From the NCBI GenBank assembly GCA_946811695.1, contig OX328123.1, positions 32,181,873-32,245,872 of the forward strand: a stretch of DNA of 64,000 nucleotides, read 5' to 3'. The notes under the pieces are model-generated. The model saw nothing but the letters and a program-made list of their open reading frames with translations. It was not told the DNA's origin and searched no databases. Source of the stretch: Gonocerus acuteangulatus. Its lineage: Eukaryota > Arthropoda > Insecta > Hemiptera > Coreidae. Position 1 is the stretch's first letter; the number at the start of each line of letters is the position of its first letter. This document shows positions 1 through 10,470 of this stretch, piece by piece. The position numbers and the translations under genes are program-made.

Positions 1-63
1 TACATGTGTGTATGTACACTTCATGACTATCTGAATAGCGAATATTTTCGTTTTCAACGATTC

Positions 64-502
64 TTTTTTTTTTTTTTATAATTTATTTATGAGCACCCCG
101 CATTGACAGCGTTTCGCCCAGGTACACATATAAAATAAAAATACATAACAACAACAAAATAGTTACAATATTACATAATTACAAATCCAATTACATTATT
201 GTGTGTTTTAATCTAATTATACAATTAACTTTGTGAATAACATACAGCTAAAAGTAAAGTTAACTAGTAAAAATCAATACATTTTTAAGAAAAACTTATA
301 ATTATAAAGGAAACGAAGAAAATAGTTCCTATGTACAATATGACTATATATAATCGCAACAGTTTCTATTTACAATATAGGTTCTATGCATAATATGACA
401 ACATACATAAGAACAATAGCCCCATGTACAATCAATAGGAAGGATCCTATGTAAAATAATTATGAATAAATGAATAAATCACGTCATGAGTGATGTTTAT
501 AA

Positions 503-538
<36 letters not shown>

Positions 539-2363
539 TTCAACGGCGATGTTAAAAGCATAGTTTGGGTCGTCTAGACAATCAAAGACAATGAATTAAG
601 AAAATTAAGTGGTTGTTGTAATACATACTACACCCACATGTTGACTATTTGAGGAGTTTGGTCTGGGGTTTGTTAAATTTTGTTAAAAATATTGTTGTCT
701 TTAAGAAAGGAAAGTATAGCGTTGATATGGTGACTGCTATCACGGAGTAGTTCGTTCATGTCTCGTGGAATTTCCAAGTCTTGTCTCAAATTACAGTCTG
801 TCAGTATATGTTGAACTGTGAGGTCTTTGTTACAGATTTGGCACAGTGGTTTATCAGACTTTGTCATAAGGTATTCATGAGTTATACGTGTGTGGCCTAT
901 CCTTAGTCTGGCTAACACTACTTCTTCTCGCCTTGAATCCCTGTATGACGAAGCCCAGTCGCTTACGGTCTGTTTAATTTGTCGAAGTTTGTTTTCTGTT
1001 ATGCTCGACCAGTTAAGTTGCCATTTGTCTTTTATGTCGTTTTTATTTTGCCGTGAAACTTCTTTGTGGTACAATTTAAGTTGACCATAAGTTGGTTCCT
1101 CCGTCACAAGTTTTGCTTGTAAGTCAGCAGCCGTGCTTTGTCCTAAGTCTTTGTGTCCTGGCAGCCACCATAGTGTGATGTGCTTTCCAAATGTATGTAA
1201 TTTGTGAATTTGCTCTATAATTTCTATGCATGTGGGATGTGTTGTGTACATGTTCTGTAAGCACTGGAGTGAACTCAAAGAGTCGCTACAGATGATTACA
1301 TGTGGCTGGTGGGTTAATGGGACGTTCTGTAGTGCAAGAAGGATAGCACGGAGCTCGGCTTCTAATATGCTAGAATATGGTGGTAGCTTTAAACGGAAGA
1401 CGCTATCTTGGATTATAGCTGCAGATCCGACACCATTTGGCGTTTTGGACCCATCAGTGTAAAATGTTTGGCAATTTTTGTGTTTTGTAATAAATGCTTT
1501 AAAGTATTCTGTGTATAATATTGTACTGGCTGGATTTGTCTTTTTGAATTTTGTGAGTGTTAAATCTATATTATAATTTTGAGTTATCCAAGGTGTTAGT
1601 GTAAGTTTGTGTGTAATAATGTTTGGATTGCTAAGACCAAACTCCTCTTTCACTCTACGATATCTTATTATGAACGGTCGAATGTGGCCTTCTCTGCGTT
1701 CATAACCGTCAGCATGAGGGTTGTCTAGTATGTCACTTATACAAGAGGTATAGGGATACGAAATAATTTTATTATAAAATTTACTTATGAGCATAGCTCT
1801 CCTAATGTGCAATGGAGGTTCTGCTGATTCAGCATACAAACTTACTGAGGGGCTTGACCTAAAGGCACCAAGGGCTAGTCGAATTGCAGTGTTGTGTATA
1901 GGGTTTAGCATGTTCAGTGTACTGGGTTTGGCAGACGAGTATGCTACACATCCATAGTCCAGGAGTGATCTGGTATAGGATCGGTAGACGCTTAGCATTA
2001 CACGTCTGTCGGCCCCCCATTTTTTATTACCAAGGATTCTTAAAATATGTAACGATTGTTTACATCTTTTGAGAAGGTCCTTTAGGTGGGGTACCCATGT
2101 GAGGCGTCTGTCAAAGTGTAGACCTAGGAATTTTAACACATCCGTTTGAATAACAGGTCTGTTGTTTAAGTGCAGAGTGTAGTTGGTGTTTTGTCTTTTT
2201 CTAGTAAATAAAATAGATTTCGTCTTGTTTGTCGAGAAAGTCAGTCCAGTTTTCTCGGTCCAGTGTCCTAGTGAATGAATAGCGTTTTGAATTTTGTTTT
2301 GTGCTTCTTCTACTGAATGGGACGAGTAAAAAATTAATAGGTCATCAACATATAAGCCATATG
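64..2363 (-). mobile_element. 5'-truncated I/Jockey-superfamily LINE with 12-bp TSD
   Basis: The element reads on the minus strand. Its 3' end is at 64-77, where the plus strand shows a T14 run, that is, a poly-A tail in element sense. The perfect 12-bp direct repeat TTTCAACGATTC lies at 52-63 and 2364-2375 and brackets the element as a target-site duplication. The 5' end is cut inside the reverse transcriptase palm just upstream of the YVDD box, as expected for target-primed reverse transcription that stops early. The ~600-bp AT-rich 3' UTR contains a second A-run at 508-536. The target was a fold-back MITE whose uninterrupted relative lies at 4491. The open frame and intact duplication point to a fairly recent insertion. 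Confidence 0.88.
673..2363 (-). pseudogene. LINE ORF2 C-terminal part: RT palm end, RNase H, CCHC
   Basis: The frame is open from the truncated 5' edge (about 2360) to a stop at 673; its first methionine-like codon is at 2139. The catalytic RT box reads GLYVDDLLIF at about 2340-2360. After it come the thumb region (KFLGLHFDRRLTW, then KKWGADRRVML) and an RNase H domain. Numbered from 2139, the RNase H acidic residues appear complete: D229 in TDGSK, E262 in AEL, D286 in SDSLS and D339 in TAAD. A C-terminal CxxC-H-C knuckle (CQICNKDLTVQHILTDC) follows near residue 435-450. RT plus RNase H plus this knuckle fits the I group of LINEs. No APE endonuclease or ORF1 is present, so the copy cannot move by itself. 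The product would copy and integrate LINE RNA. The clade within the I group is inferred. Confidence 0.85.
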
Positions 2364-2420
2364 TTTCAACGATTCACTTGGTGTCCCAAGTTTGTTGGGG
2401 ACTCCCAACTCCATTGTCGT

Positions 2421-4138
2421 GAAACTTCATATGATGGGTTGAGAAGCCAAGGGGTACAAGTGACATTTCTTAAAAAATCGAGTTAAGTGCAGTTCTGGGT
2501 AGTTAATACATACGAAATGTTGGTAGCAAAGGCATATAAGTAAATGTCTGGTATTTACTGAGAAATAGCGGAAATAAAATCAATTACTTTAAAAATGAGC
2601 AGATTTGTTTGGTGCACAAGGGATACAAGTGACACTTGTCAACTTGTGACTTGCTCAAATGTTTATTATTCACGATACCAGCAGATTTACAACTTTTGTG
2701 TACACAAAGTAGGGACTGGCAATGCTTCTATGTACACGTGGCATGAGGGTCAGGCCTCATAGCCCTCAAGATACTGTCTGGTTTGCTGAAGTTTATCAAT
2801 ACTCTTCCAGCGACAGTTAAAAAATTAACTATGTTCAGTGACAATGTAGGAGGCCAAAAGCCTGTATATTGTTAAGTTCTGGTTGTATATTGCTAAAATC
2901 CCAAGGACTTGAAAATCCCAAAATACAACCCTTAAATTATCTCGCCATATTTTATTGGAGCAATGTATCAATTGAAGTATATTAAATAAACGACCTAAAA
3001 TAAATTAATTAAGCTTCCATTTTCGAACTAATTTTTTATAAATTTTCCTTCATGTTAATTACAGTGTCTTCTATGCATTGGGAAAAGATAGGACCCTCTA
3101 AGCGGTATTCGTTTTCGAGATATTTAGCCTTAAAGATCCACTTTTTAACATGGGAGACAGGGGCAGAGCGTATCCATGTTTACCTAAAAAAAAAAAAAGA
3201 AGATTTTTCTTAGCATTTTTCTGGAAAACTAGTACATGATACATAATAGCTAACCTAATCTTACTGACAGAGTTTTAATAGGGCAAGCGGTACTTGGCTT
3301 CCTATCTTTTCCTAATGCTTAGAGAACACTGTAATTAACATGTAGTCAAATTTATAAAAAAGTAGTTCGAAAATGGAAGCTTAATTAATTTATTTTAGGT
3401 CGTTTATTTAATTTACTTTAATTGATACATTGCTCCAATAAAATATGGGGAGATTTTTTAAGGGTTGTATTTTGGGATTTTAAGGATTGCATCAGTTCAA
3501 GAATAATAAATTACTGGGGAAGGCCTTATGTCAATTTATTTGTAAAAAATCAAAGATTGTATGGCATATATAATATACAAAAATATAAGCAAAAACGCGA
3601 ATTTTTTAGAAAAGTCTTATATTTGAAGGGCTGTAACTTCGCTCCAAATTGACCAATCAAGTTCTATGAAGTCTCGAAACATTAGTATTTGTATGCACTA
3701 AAAGGCAGTACCTAGGAAAAAGTCGTTTATTTTAGATAACAACTTGAATAACAATTTTATAGTGTACAATATCCTAAATTATGAGTTTTGAGGGGTGGGG
3801 CTTAAACAAAAAGCGCAGGGCTTTTTCTTACCCCGGATACGGATTCAGGGACCCCAGAAACATATAGGAAACATGGTCTGGTCTCTGGGTCCGGACTTTT
3901 ATTTTTTTGTGTGGCTGTCTAATAAATTGATAATATACAATAACAATTAGTTTTTTTTTCTTAAACTATATAACTGAAATTTCAATTGATGCATAGTAGA
4001 AACATAATTAAAACATTATACAGACTTACACTTATCTGGGAATTTACAAAAACGATTTCACTTTAAACAGTGATATCTCAAAATGACAATAACGTCACTT
4101 GTATCCCTTGGCTTCTCAACCCATCATATAATGTTTCA
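2421..4138. mobile_element. 1.7-kb fold-back element with long inverted arms
   Basis: The outer arms at 2421-2466 and 4093-4138 are inverted copies: the left begins GAAACTTCATATGATGGG and the right ends CCCATCATATAATGTTTC. The inner arms at about 2900-3130 and 3265-3490 are also inverted copies and carry a shared stretch around AAGCTTAATTAATT. The centre is only about 130 bp. No transposase frame is seen, so I read it as a non-autonomous fold-back (large MITE). Arm divergence of roughly 10-20% by eye makes it older than the neighbouring LINE. No target duplication could be fixed. Confidence 0.7.
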
Positions 4139-4489
4139 TTTCAACCTTAAACTTGTTTTGATATATCGTCCCTACCATGTCCAACTATCCAATATACAAA
4201 CACTCGTTTTTCAGATTCTAGGCTTGGCTCGTAGATTTTGGACGATACGGTTTCTCGTAAACTAACTCTAACCCCTTTAGAATAGCCTTTAATGCCTTAA
4301 ATTAAGTATCGAATAAAACCATTTTTGAATATATTACTTCGTCAATTGATTGAATATGTTCGTTCCCTAGTTTGCTCCAATTTGCATATTCCGTAGTTTG
4401 ACATGGTAGTCAAACCATTGACTACTTGATAAATTGTCAATTTATCAAAGAACAAAATTATTACTTACAAAAAAAAGTTAATAGTCCAC
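4139..4489. other. AT-rich spacer, nothing recognised
   Basis: This is AT-rich sequence between two fold-back elements. I see no gene, RNA gene or mobile-element end in it. Confidence 0.5.
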
Positions 4490-4735
4490 TTCATGACTAT
4501 CTGAATCGCGAATATTTTCGTTTTCAACGATTCTTGAATGGGACCCAGGGTACAATAAAAAATCGGATTTTCGTAAAACTTCACATACTGATTCATTTCA
4601 ACCTAAATTAGAATAAAAACGTGAAAAATCGACCGAATCTATTTATCGAGAGAGTAATTACGTGATGTTTTACGAAAATCCCAGTTGGGGCACTAATTGA
4701 ATCGTTGAATACGAAAATAATCAGGATTCAGATAG
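4490..4735. mobile_element. Palindromic MITE, ~245 bp
   Basis: The left arm (CTATCTGAATCGCGAATA and onward through a GATTTTCGTAAAAC block near 4563-4580) is repeated in inverse orientation at about 4661-4733. The whole unit can fold on itself with a short centre. It has no coding sequence. The same family is the target of the LINE at 64-2363. Confidence 0.65.
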
Positions 4736-4739
4736 CGAC

Positions 4740-5376
4740 GAAGAGGATTATTTGCCTTTTTTGTTTCGTAATTAATAATCAGTTTCTTTAATAAATTGAG
4801 AATTTTTCGTATATCAGAGAAAGTTTTAATTGTTCAGAATTACCAAATTGCTTCATCGAAACTAAAAATAAATATTTTTTTTAGTAGTATTGAATTTAAG
4901 GTCCATGATATAAAAGCCTGACTCGGAGGAACTACGTTATCTTAGTGGGTTTCTGTTCTTAACTCCAGTGTGAAGATAAACAGTTAATATTTTGTGAATA
5001 AAAACACCTACTCTAATTACATGACGAAGTAAAGTTTGATTTTAGGCACCAGAGGGCACATGAAACTTAGAGCAATAGATATATACTCCACCTCCTCAAA
5101 TTCCGATGAGAAAGGAAACCAACGCTTTCGAAATTGTAAACAATGATACGTAGTAGATATTATTGATCTTATCAGTCTAGACCCCCTATCTGCGCAAGAT
5201 TCTCGGAGCTGTAGGCTGTAATGATATATGATATTAGTCTAGTCGTAGTGCTCCTGAAGAGGCATCAGAGAAACGAGAAACATGTAAGCAGAATAAAGGA
5301 GTAGTGAAGAAAGTGAGCATTTTTTTATGTTTTTTTATTTATTTTTTTTTTATTTGACATTCTGCCAAATATAAAA
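4740..5376. other. Spacer with a degenerate Helentron-like head
   Basis: At 4916-4970 a diverged copy of the head of the 5.4-kb element is visible (CTGACTCGGAGGAACTACGT). The rest is AT-rich with no recognised feature. Confidence 0.4.
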
Positions 5377-5472
5377 AAGTCCGACTCGCAGGAACTGCCT
5401 CATCTTAGCGCGGTTCCGTTCTTATCCCTAGTCTAATTTCGAAAGATTAAAATAGAAGCAGTTATTATTTTG

Positions 5473-5827
5473 TTGAGAGGAGATCGTTGACCATTGATGA
5501 TGCAAGGTAGGGATTGTCCGGGTTCGGTCACTGCTACTTAATAATACATACCCCATATGTGTATGTATGTGGGCATATATATGTACATATGTGTGCGTGT
5601 ATATGTGTATGTGTATATGCATATATATAAATATATATATATATATTATATATGTATATATATATATATATATATATGTTAGGTATATTTACATAGATAT
5701 GTGCATATATTAGTGTTAAATATGTCCTACTTGTATTTACATCCCTGATGAAGGCTTGAAGTTCAAGCCGAAACGTCGGCACAATAAAACCATTTTTACG
5801 ATAAAAGTAGCAGTGACCGAACCCCGA
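5473..5827 (+). mobile_element. Fold-back element with hammerhead-like core, 14-bp TSD
   Basis: The 355-bp insertion is bracketed by the perfect 14-bp repeat CAGTTATTATTTTG (5459-5472 and 5828-5841). The related element at 58 kb reads straight through this point (AATAGTTAATATTGTGGTTCC at about 58152), so it shows the uninterrupted arrangement. The ends form inverted arms: GGGTTCGGTCACTGCTACTT (about 5520-5539) is inverted at 5806-5824. Between them lie a (TA)n tract and a hammerhead-like core. A 14-bp duplication points to endonuclease-primed retrotransposition rather than a cut-and-paste transposon. I suggest a Penelope-like or retrozyme-like unit. No coding sequence is present. Confidence 0.7.
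5743..5781 (+). ncRNA. Hammerhead-ribozyme-like motif
   Basis: The order is CTGATGA (5745-5751), a strong stem-loop (GGCTTGAA pairing with TTCAAGCC, within 5752-5769), GAAAC (5770-5774), then GTC (5775-5777). This is the order of the conserved hammerhead core: CUGANGA, stem II, GAAA, a very short stem III and a cleavable UC. Stem I is weak here; only two pairs (CC with GG) are obvious. Minimal hammerheads of this sort are known from Penelope-like retroelements and often act as dimers. Activity is not established. Confidence 0.45.
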
Positions 5828-5989
5828 CAGTTATTATTTTGGTTCCACCAGTCTTGAAAGGTAGGATTTACAATCTTACCTGGAAGGGTCGGCAACACTA
5901 GAAACTTTCCCGCTAGTTACAAGGTCTTGGAATCTTGGAACTCTATATTTCTAACAATAAATTGTTTTTGTTATTTTACTAAACCTGTT

Positions 5990-6575
5990 TTATTTTCGAA
6001 TACATTATCCAACTATAAGCAATTAAAAAATAACAAGGAATAAAAAACAGACAAAAAGAACAGTTCGAATAAGCGAAATCAATTACTTTAAAGCTTTAAG
6101 CTCTTATTTCTCCGATTGTCATCGCCTAATCAAAACTTTCATTAGAACCTTTTATGTAGAGCATTTAATAAGCTTTCTAATGGTATTCTTCCGTTTACCA
6201 AGATTTTCAACCGTTTTCGAGATATTAATGAAAGTTCCCAAAATTTACATTATTTCTAGCAACAGAAAATTGGTCTCATTTTTCATATCCTGTTTTACAC
6301 ACAAAATTTTCCCAACATAAGAAATTACGAAAATAAAAAGCAATAAAAAACAAAGGGAAAGAGACAAAAAGAACGACAAAAACCCATTCATAAGAACAAA
6401 ACAGACGTATTTGAAGTTTTAAGCACTTATTTCTCCGATTGACATAACCTAATCAAAAATAGTTTTAGAATATTTTTTGTAGAGAATTTAGAAAGCTTTC
6501 GAATAGTTTCTATCCACTTACCACGATTTACCAACCGTGTTCGAGATATTAATGAAAGTATACGAAGTTCCCAAA
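5990..6575 (+). repeat. Two diverged ~325-bp internal repeats of the 5.4-kb element
   Basis: The block at 5990-6245 (with TTATTTCTCCGATTGTCAT and CGAGATATTAATGAAAGT) recurs at about 6290-6570 with substitutions. A shorter remnant is in the 58-kb copy (58340-58470). Tandem internal units of this kind are common in DINE/Helentron-type elements. Confidence 0.6.
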
Positions 6576-7019
6576 ACTTTTCATGTCTGTTCATAAAATA
6601 TTTTATTCTAACCCTTCCTTAACTCCAAACGTAACAAAACTTTCAACATATTAGTTTTAATGAAAGTAGAACATGCAGATAATGTTTCAACTGAATCCCG
6701 TAATTCTAAGTACCCAAACCAAAAATGGTATTCAAAAAATATTTTTCCAATTTTCTCGAAAACGGTTAAAGCTATCGCCTTGAAAATGGTTCGATTCGTT
6801 TTCCTAGCCCAAGAAGCCTATAAAAAGAGTACTTACAAGCTTATGAACTCAAAAACATAAGCGTTACGATTTTTTTTGCGCGAATTTCGCCCCAAACGCC
6901 ATCTTCCAGTGGGCGGATTTTGCTGGTTAACGAACTTGACCTTTCAAATTGGACGACAGATTTTTGTACCAAATTTCATCAAAATCGGACCATCAGGGAA
7001 GCCAGAAATGAGCGAACAG

Positions 7020-7070
<51 letters not shown>

Positions 7071-7229
7071 TATACATATATATATATATATACAAATTTG
7101 AACCACCGTTATTTTCGGTCTCTAGGGGTTCTGAAACGCGAAATTTTCTTGTCGGCACTTCCGGATTGTTTCATTGTATCAACCTTATAAGCGGGGTTCC
7201 TCCCTATGGGGGAGGGAGGAACCGCGCTA

Positions 7230-8180
7230 ATATACGAATATCTTAGTTTGGTTTATTTTCAAAAACTTACGTAGAAAAATTAAAATTGTACTTTTATTCC
7301 ATTTTCTAAAAAACGGTTTTAGATAAAGCCTTTTAAATGGTTTTATTCGATTTCACACGTCCTACAATAAGTGTACCTATAACTCGGATATTCACTATTC
7401 AGAAGATAGCTTTATATATTCTTACTATGTTAATAAAAAATTGAAAAAGGACTGATGAAAGAAATGTTCATGGGACAGCAAAAGGTTAAAAAGATACTAA
7501 TAATAATAATAATATATGTTCATCCTTTTCTGTGTGTCTGTGATATTGTGAAATCCGAATTCATTATTCGTAATTGTGGTTTTGATATAGGTTAACAACA
7601 AGAACCGAAATAATTGCTTTTGCAATTGACTTGCACATTCTCAAACGACAACATTAGCACATGAAATACTTACTTCATAACGATGCAAGCAATTACTGAA
7701 GTTAATCATCCAGATTTAATGGGAGTAGGCCGTGGATAAAGAGGTGAAAAAAGAGAAAAATAAAATAAAAAATGATATCTTCAAGACTAAAGAAACATGG
7801 AATTCAAAGATCTCTGCCAAAGAATAATTCAAGGTCTACAGGTAAAGGACAGAAAAGAATTCCACCTTTTCCTCTTCAAGTACAATAACTTGTGACTTAT
7901 CACGGACAAGACCACCAGGGGAGTGAATAACAATCAAAGGATAATCCAGGGGATGTTTATAATATAAATTATATTTGGTCAAGAAAAACTGCATTCCTTT
8001 CGATTAGCAATGAAAGAACAGTCAACGAGATTCATTTAGAGAAATACATCAAGAAATTTGGTGTTCACCAAAGATCAACGTTATGCCCGCATTTGTTAAT
8101 GATACATGTTAATAATAAATCAGAAAATCTGGTAATTGGAAAAGTAACTCAATGTGCATCTGAATATATTTTAGTTATCT
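7230..8180. other. No gene; AT-rich
   Basis: This stretch contains a short (TAA)n run near 7498-7515 and otherwise low-complexity AT-rich DNA. The plus strand near 8000-8080 may be an eroded upstream part of the transposase fragment that follows, but I cannot support a frame. Confidence 0.4.
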
Positions 8181-8207
8181 AAGGTAGATCTGATGAAAAC
8201 GACAAAC

Positions 8208-8369
8208 TGGTTCCAAATCGATAGTTGTCCAGCCCACTACGGGAGGACCGTCTGAAATTGGTTAGACGTTAACAATCCATGGCGTTGGATAGGACGTGGT
8301 GGGTCGGTATCTTGGTCGACTCGATCTTCAGACCTCATCTCCTTAAATTTCATCGCTTGGGAACCTGCC
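8208..8369 (+). pseudogene. Mariner/IS630-type DDE transposase fragment
   Basis: The plus frame reads WFQIDSCPAHYGRTV, a stop, NWLDVNNPWRWIGRGG, then SVSWSTRSSDLISLNFIAW. This aligns by eye with the conserved 'DGAPAHY...WLD...RWIGRGGPV.WPARSPDL.PLDFFLW' block of mariner-like insect transposases: the second catalytic Asp (here D in IDSC) and the SPDL region. The in-frame TGA lies where an Arg codon is usual. The two prolines of PPRSPD are lost. N- and C-terminal parts are not recognisable. It is a dead relic of a cut-and-paste transposase. Confidence 0.7.
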
Positions 8370-9012
8370 CTTGGCATGACTGTACCCTAAGAATTTAATA
8401 CTTCTGGCTTTACAGTGGATGTACTCGTATGAACACGTAGAGAGCGATAAGGCTACAACGGTGTTTAGATTGTCATGTCTGCACTCAGAGGGTGTGTTGG
8501 GCATGCGCAGAGAGATCTTAGGGATAGACATATTGTAGAAACATGTCGGGCTCTCCGTCGGATACATAGATACCCCGTGCCCGGGAGCAGGTGATTCCTA
8601 TCTCCTCCAAGTATTATGATAACAATAAACTTATTTTACCCGAGACACAATGAGTCCTTTATTCCCGTCACGTTTTGTTCTCTCGGGTTAACACTTTCTC
8701 TTTCCTTTGGACCGTTATCATTTCACATTTGTTCGGTTTTATCAGTTACTACAAGCAGAACAGTATTAGCAACCTGAATAGATTCAATATGTTCCATCTT
8801 CTATAGGTATGCTAAAGGACTATATGTCACATGCTTTTAGTGAAACAAAACCTAAAAGGATGATGAAACAATTTTTACGGACTTAAGATTTCCATTTCAT
8901 CTTCGAAACGTTTAGTTTTTTGGTAGTTGATTTTTTTTTTAAGGCGCACAGTGGGGCCAAACGACATTTCGTGTTTCAAAAAAGGCTACATGGGCGTATA
9001 TAAGGCCCATAT
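8370..9012. other. Spacer; no gene seen
   Basis: An isolated GAAACATGTCGGGC at about 8537-8550 resembles the tail of the second hammerhead-like family, but the rest of the core is absent. GCACAGTGGGGCCAAA at 8947-8962 resembles the TIR of the 17-kb transposon without a partner. Nothing else is recognised. Confidence 0.35.
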
Positions 9013-9119
9013 CTGTCACTAATGTCTTGGGTACTCCCCATCTGGAAAACCACGACCTTAGCTTTTTTACAACAATCTGAGAGGTTCCAGATGGGGAGTA
9101 CCCAAGACATTAGTGACAG
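9013..9119. repeat. 35-bp inverted duplication at the integrase break
   Basis: Bases 9013-9047 are the exact reverse complement of 9085-9119, with a 37-bp spacer. The right arm is integrase coding sequence (RWGVPKTLVTD on the plus strand). The left arm is the same sequence in inverse orientation and has no continuing frame. This is a fold-back junction of the kind left by strand switching. Confidence 0.85.
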
Positions 9120-9676
9120 ATAACGGGGCGCAATTTACTTCACAGGAATTTAGGAAGTTCTGCTCAGATAATGGCATTCGACATGTCACATCTACTCCTT
9201 ACCACCCCAAAACGAATGGATTAGTGGAGCGGTTCATTCGAACTTTTAAGAGAAGATGGTTGGCTTGTAGGAAAGAAGTTGGCGATTCTCTCTTAGCTCT
9301 GCAACGCTTCCTGTTGTCTTACAGGAATACCCCTCACAAAACAACTGGTATGTCACCTGCCGCCTTATTTCTTGGAAGACGACTTCCGACGTTATTGGAT
9401 CGGGTGTCTCCAAACTTTCGAGATGGGGTAGAAGATAGAATGTGGAAACAGAAGGCCTATCACGACAGATCTGCACGACCTAGAGAGTTCCAGGCAGGGG
9501 AAGAAGTCTGGATTCAGTCAGAGAAGAAGAATGGTTGGACTGCAGGGATCATTCTCAAGAGAACATCAGACCTATCTTATGAAGTACTCGTCGAAGGCCT
9601 GAAGAAGAGGAAACACGCGGACCAGTTGAGGCGAAGGGTCGGGGCTGTCGAAGACAATCCACAACCATCCTCTTGA
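9062..9676 (+). pseudogene. Ty3/gypsy integrase, C-terminal two thirds
   Basis: The frame is open from 9062 (after a TAG at 9059) to 9676. It reads SRWGVPKTLVTDNGAQF, with the second catalytic Asp in TDNG. YHPKTNGLVERF follows, with the catalytic Glu in VER. The C-terminal domain has the GPY/F-like run (AGEEVWIQSEKKNGWTAG) ending in HADQLRRRV. The zinc-binding HHCC region and first catalytic Asp are missing. Integrase inserts the retrotransposon cDNA into host DNA. A polypurine tract and LTR start follow directly, so this is the natural 3' end of a gypsy pol gene. It lies opposite to the RT/gag of apparently the same element (9715-10802). Confidence 0.88.
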
Positions 9677-9689
9677 AGGAGGGAGAAGT
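9677..9689 (+). promoter_or_regulatory. Polypurine tract
   Basis: The purine run GGAGGGAGAAG lies just before TGTGATATTAGG, which is the start of the LTR. In LTR retrotransposons this site primes plus-strand DNA synthesis. Confidence 0.7.
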
Positions 9690-9733
9690 GTGATATTAGG
9701 TTAAAGGGATTAATTTATAGAAACAGTTGTTTA
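9690..9733 (+). repeat. Truncated 3' LTR (first 44 bp)
   Basis: The sequence beginning TGTGATATTAGGTTAAAGGG is the exact inverse of 10910-10953. It follows the polypurine tract, as a 3' LTR should, but after 44 bp runs directly into inverted RT sequence. Confidence 0.8.
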
Positions 9734-10470
9734 TTTATGTCATAAGGAAACATATTGTCACTGGTTGCGAGCGTATCCTTTATTCGCTGGAAGACACCTT
9801 CCTCCTTTTCAGTCCATCTCCATCGCATTTTATTGCTGGTCAACTTATGGAGATCCGCGCAAATTGCATGGAGGTGGGGGATAAATTTTTCATAAAAGTT
9901 TACCAAACCAAGGAAAGCCCGAAGCTCCTTAACCGTTTTCGGAGAGGGGGTGTCCTTAATTGCTTGAACTTTGTTTGGTGTCGGGTGAATGCCCTCTCTG
10001 TCGAGCTGATGGCCTAGGTATTGCACCGAATCTTGTACAAACTGACATTTTTCCAGCTTTAACCGTAGTCCCGCAGCCCTTATTCGTGCAAAAACCTCCT
10101 TAAGAAGACGCAGATGTTCCGTCATATTTTCTCCCCCCACCACTACATCATCAAGTAAGACCGCTACTTTGGACACTCCCGCCAGCAAATCGTCCATAAA
10201 TCTTTGAAATCTAGCAGGGGCGTTCGTTAACCCGAAACACATGCGACGATAACGATAATATCCTACGTGGGTCGCAATGGTTAGTAGTTTGCGGGATTCG
10301 TCTGCCACCCCCAGCTGTAGGTACGCATCCCGTAAATCCACAACCGTGAAAACAGTTGACCCCACCAGTTTTGATACTAGGTCGTCAAAAGTCGGCATTA
10401 TATAAAACTCTTCAGCTAACACAGGGTTCAGAGTCACTCGAAAGTCACCGCAGATTCTCACTGCCTGAAA
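9715..10470 (-). pseudogene. Ty3/gypsy reverse transcriptase fragment
   Basis: The minus frame reads VRICGDFRVTLNPV, then TVVDLRDAYLQL (palm motif A with a catalytic Asp), FGLTNAPARFQ (motif B) and VLLDDVVVGG (motif C). In motif C the usual aromatic before xDD is Leu, which may lower activity. It ends near the start of RNase H, where the frame runs into LTR sequence (residues INKQLFL then stop). The N-terminal part of RT and the protease are missing, because the gag frame joins RT directly at about 10465. It would copy the element RNA into cDNA. Its orientation is opposite to the integrase next to it. Confidence 0.88.

Larger units (their letters stand above)
19..2415. repeat. Fold-back MITE interrupted by the LINE
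   Basis: Bases 19-63 (starting CTTCATGACTATCTGAAT) match 4490-4535 almost perfectly, and the match would continue after the LINE at 2364. Past 2376 the sequence diverges from the 4.5-kb copy. This copy is therefore the older target of the LINE insertion and only its left arm is well preserved. No TSD of its own can be seen because the window begins near its left edge. Confidence 0.55.
5377..7229 (+). mobile_element. Helentron/DINE-like non-autonomous element
   Basis: The element starts at AAGTCCGACTCGCAGGAACT and ends at GGAACCGCGCTA. A perfect 12-bp inverted repeat links TAGCGCGGTTCC (5406-5417) to GGAACCGCGCTA (7218-7229). The 5' end can fold into an 8-bp hairpin (5391-5398 with 5410-5417, one G-T pair). 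The 3' end folds into an 11-bp GC-rich hairpin (7195-7205 with 7213-7223, 7-nt loop). A (TA)n tract lies at 7021-7092 just before the conserved 3' block. Subterminal inverted repeats, a terminal hairpin and an internal microsatellite are the plan of Helentron-associated DINE-type elements. No Rep/helicase frame is present. A second copy lies at 58077-58634. Assignment is by structure only; a TIR element is the alternative. Confidence 0.6.

Noticed and set aside
5428..7067. Frames encoding IYIYIY or HTHTHT peptides
   Set aside because: They are translations of TA and CA microsatellites and recur at every such tract in the window.
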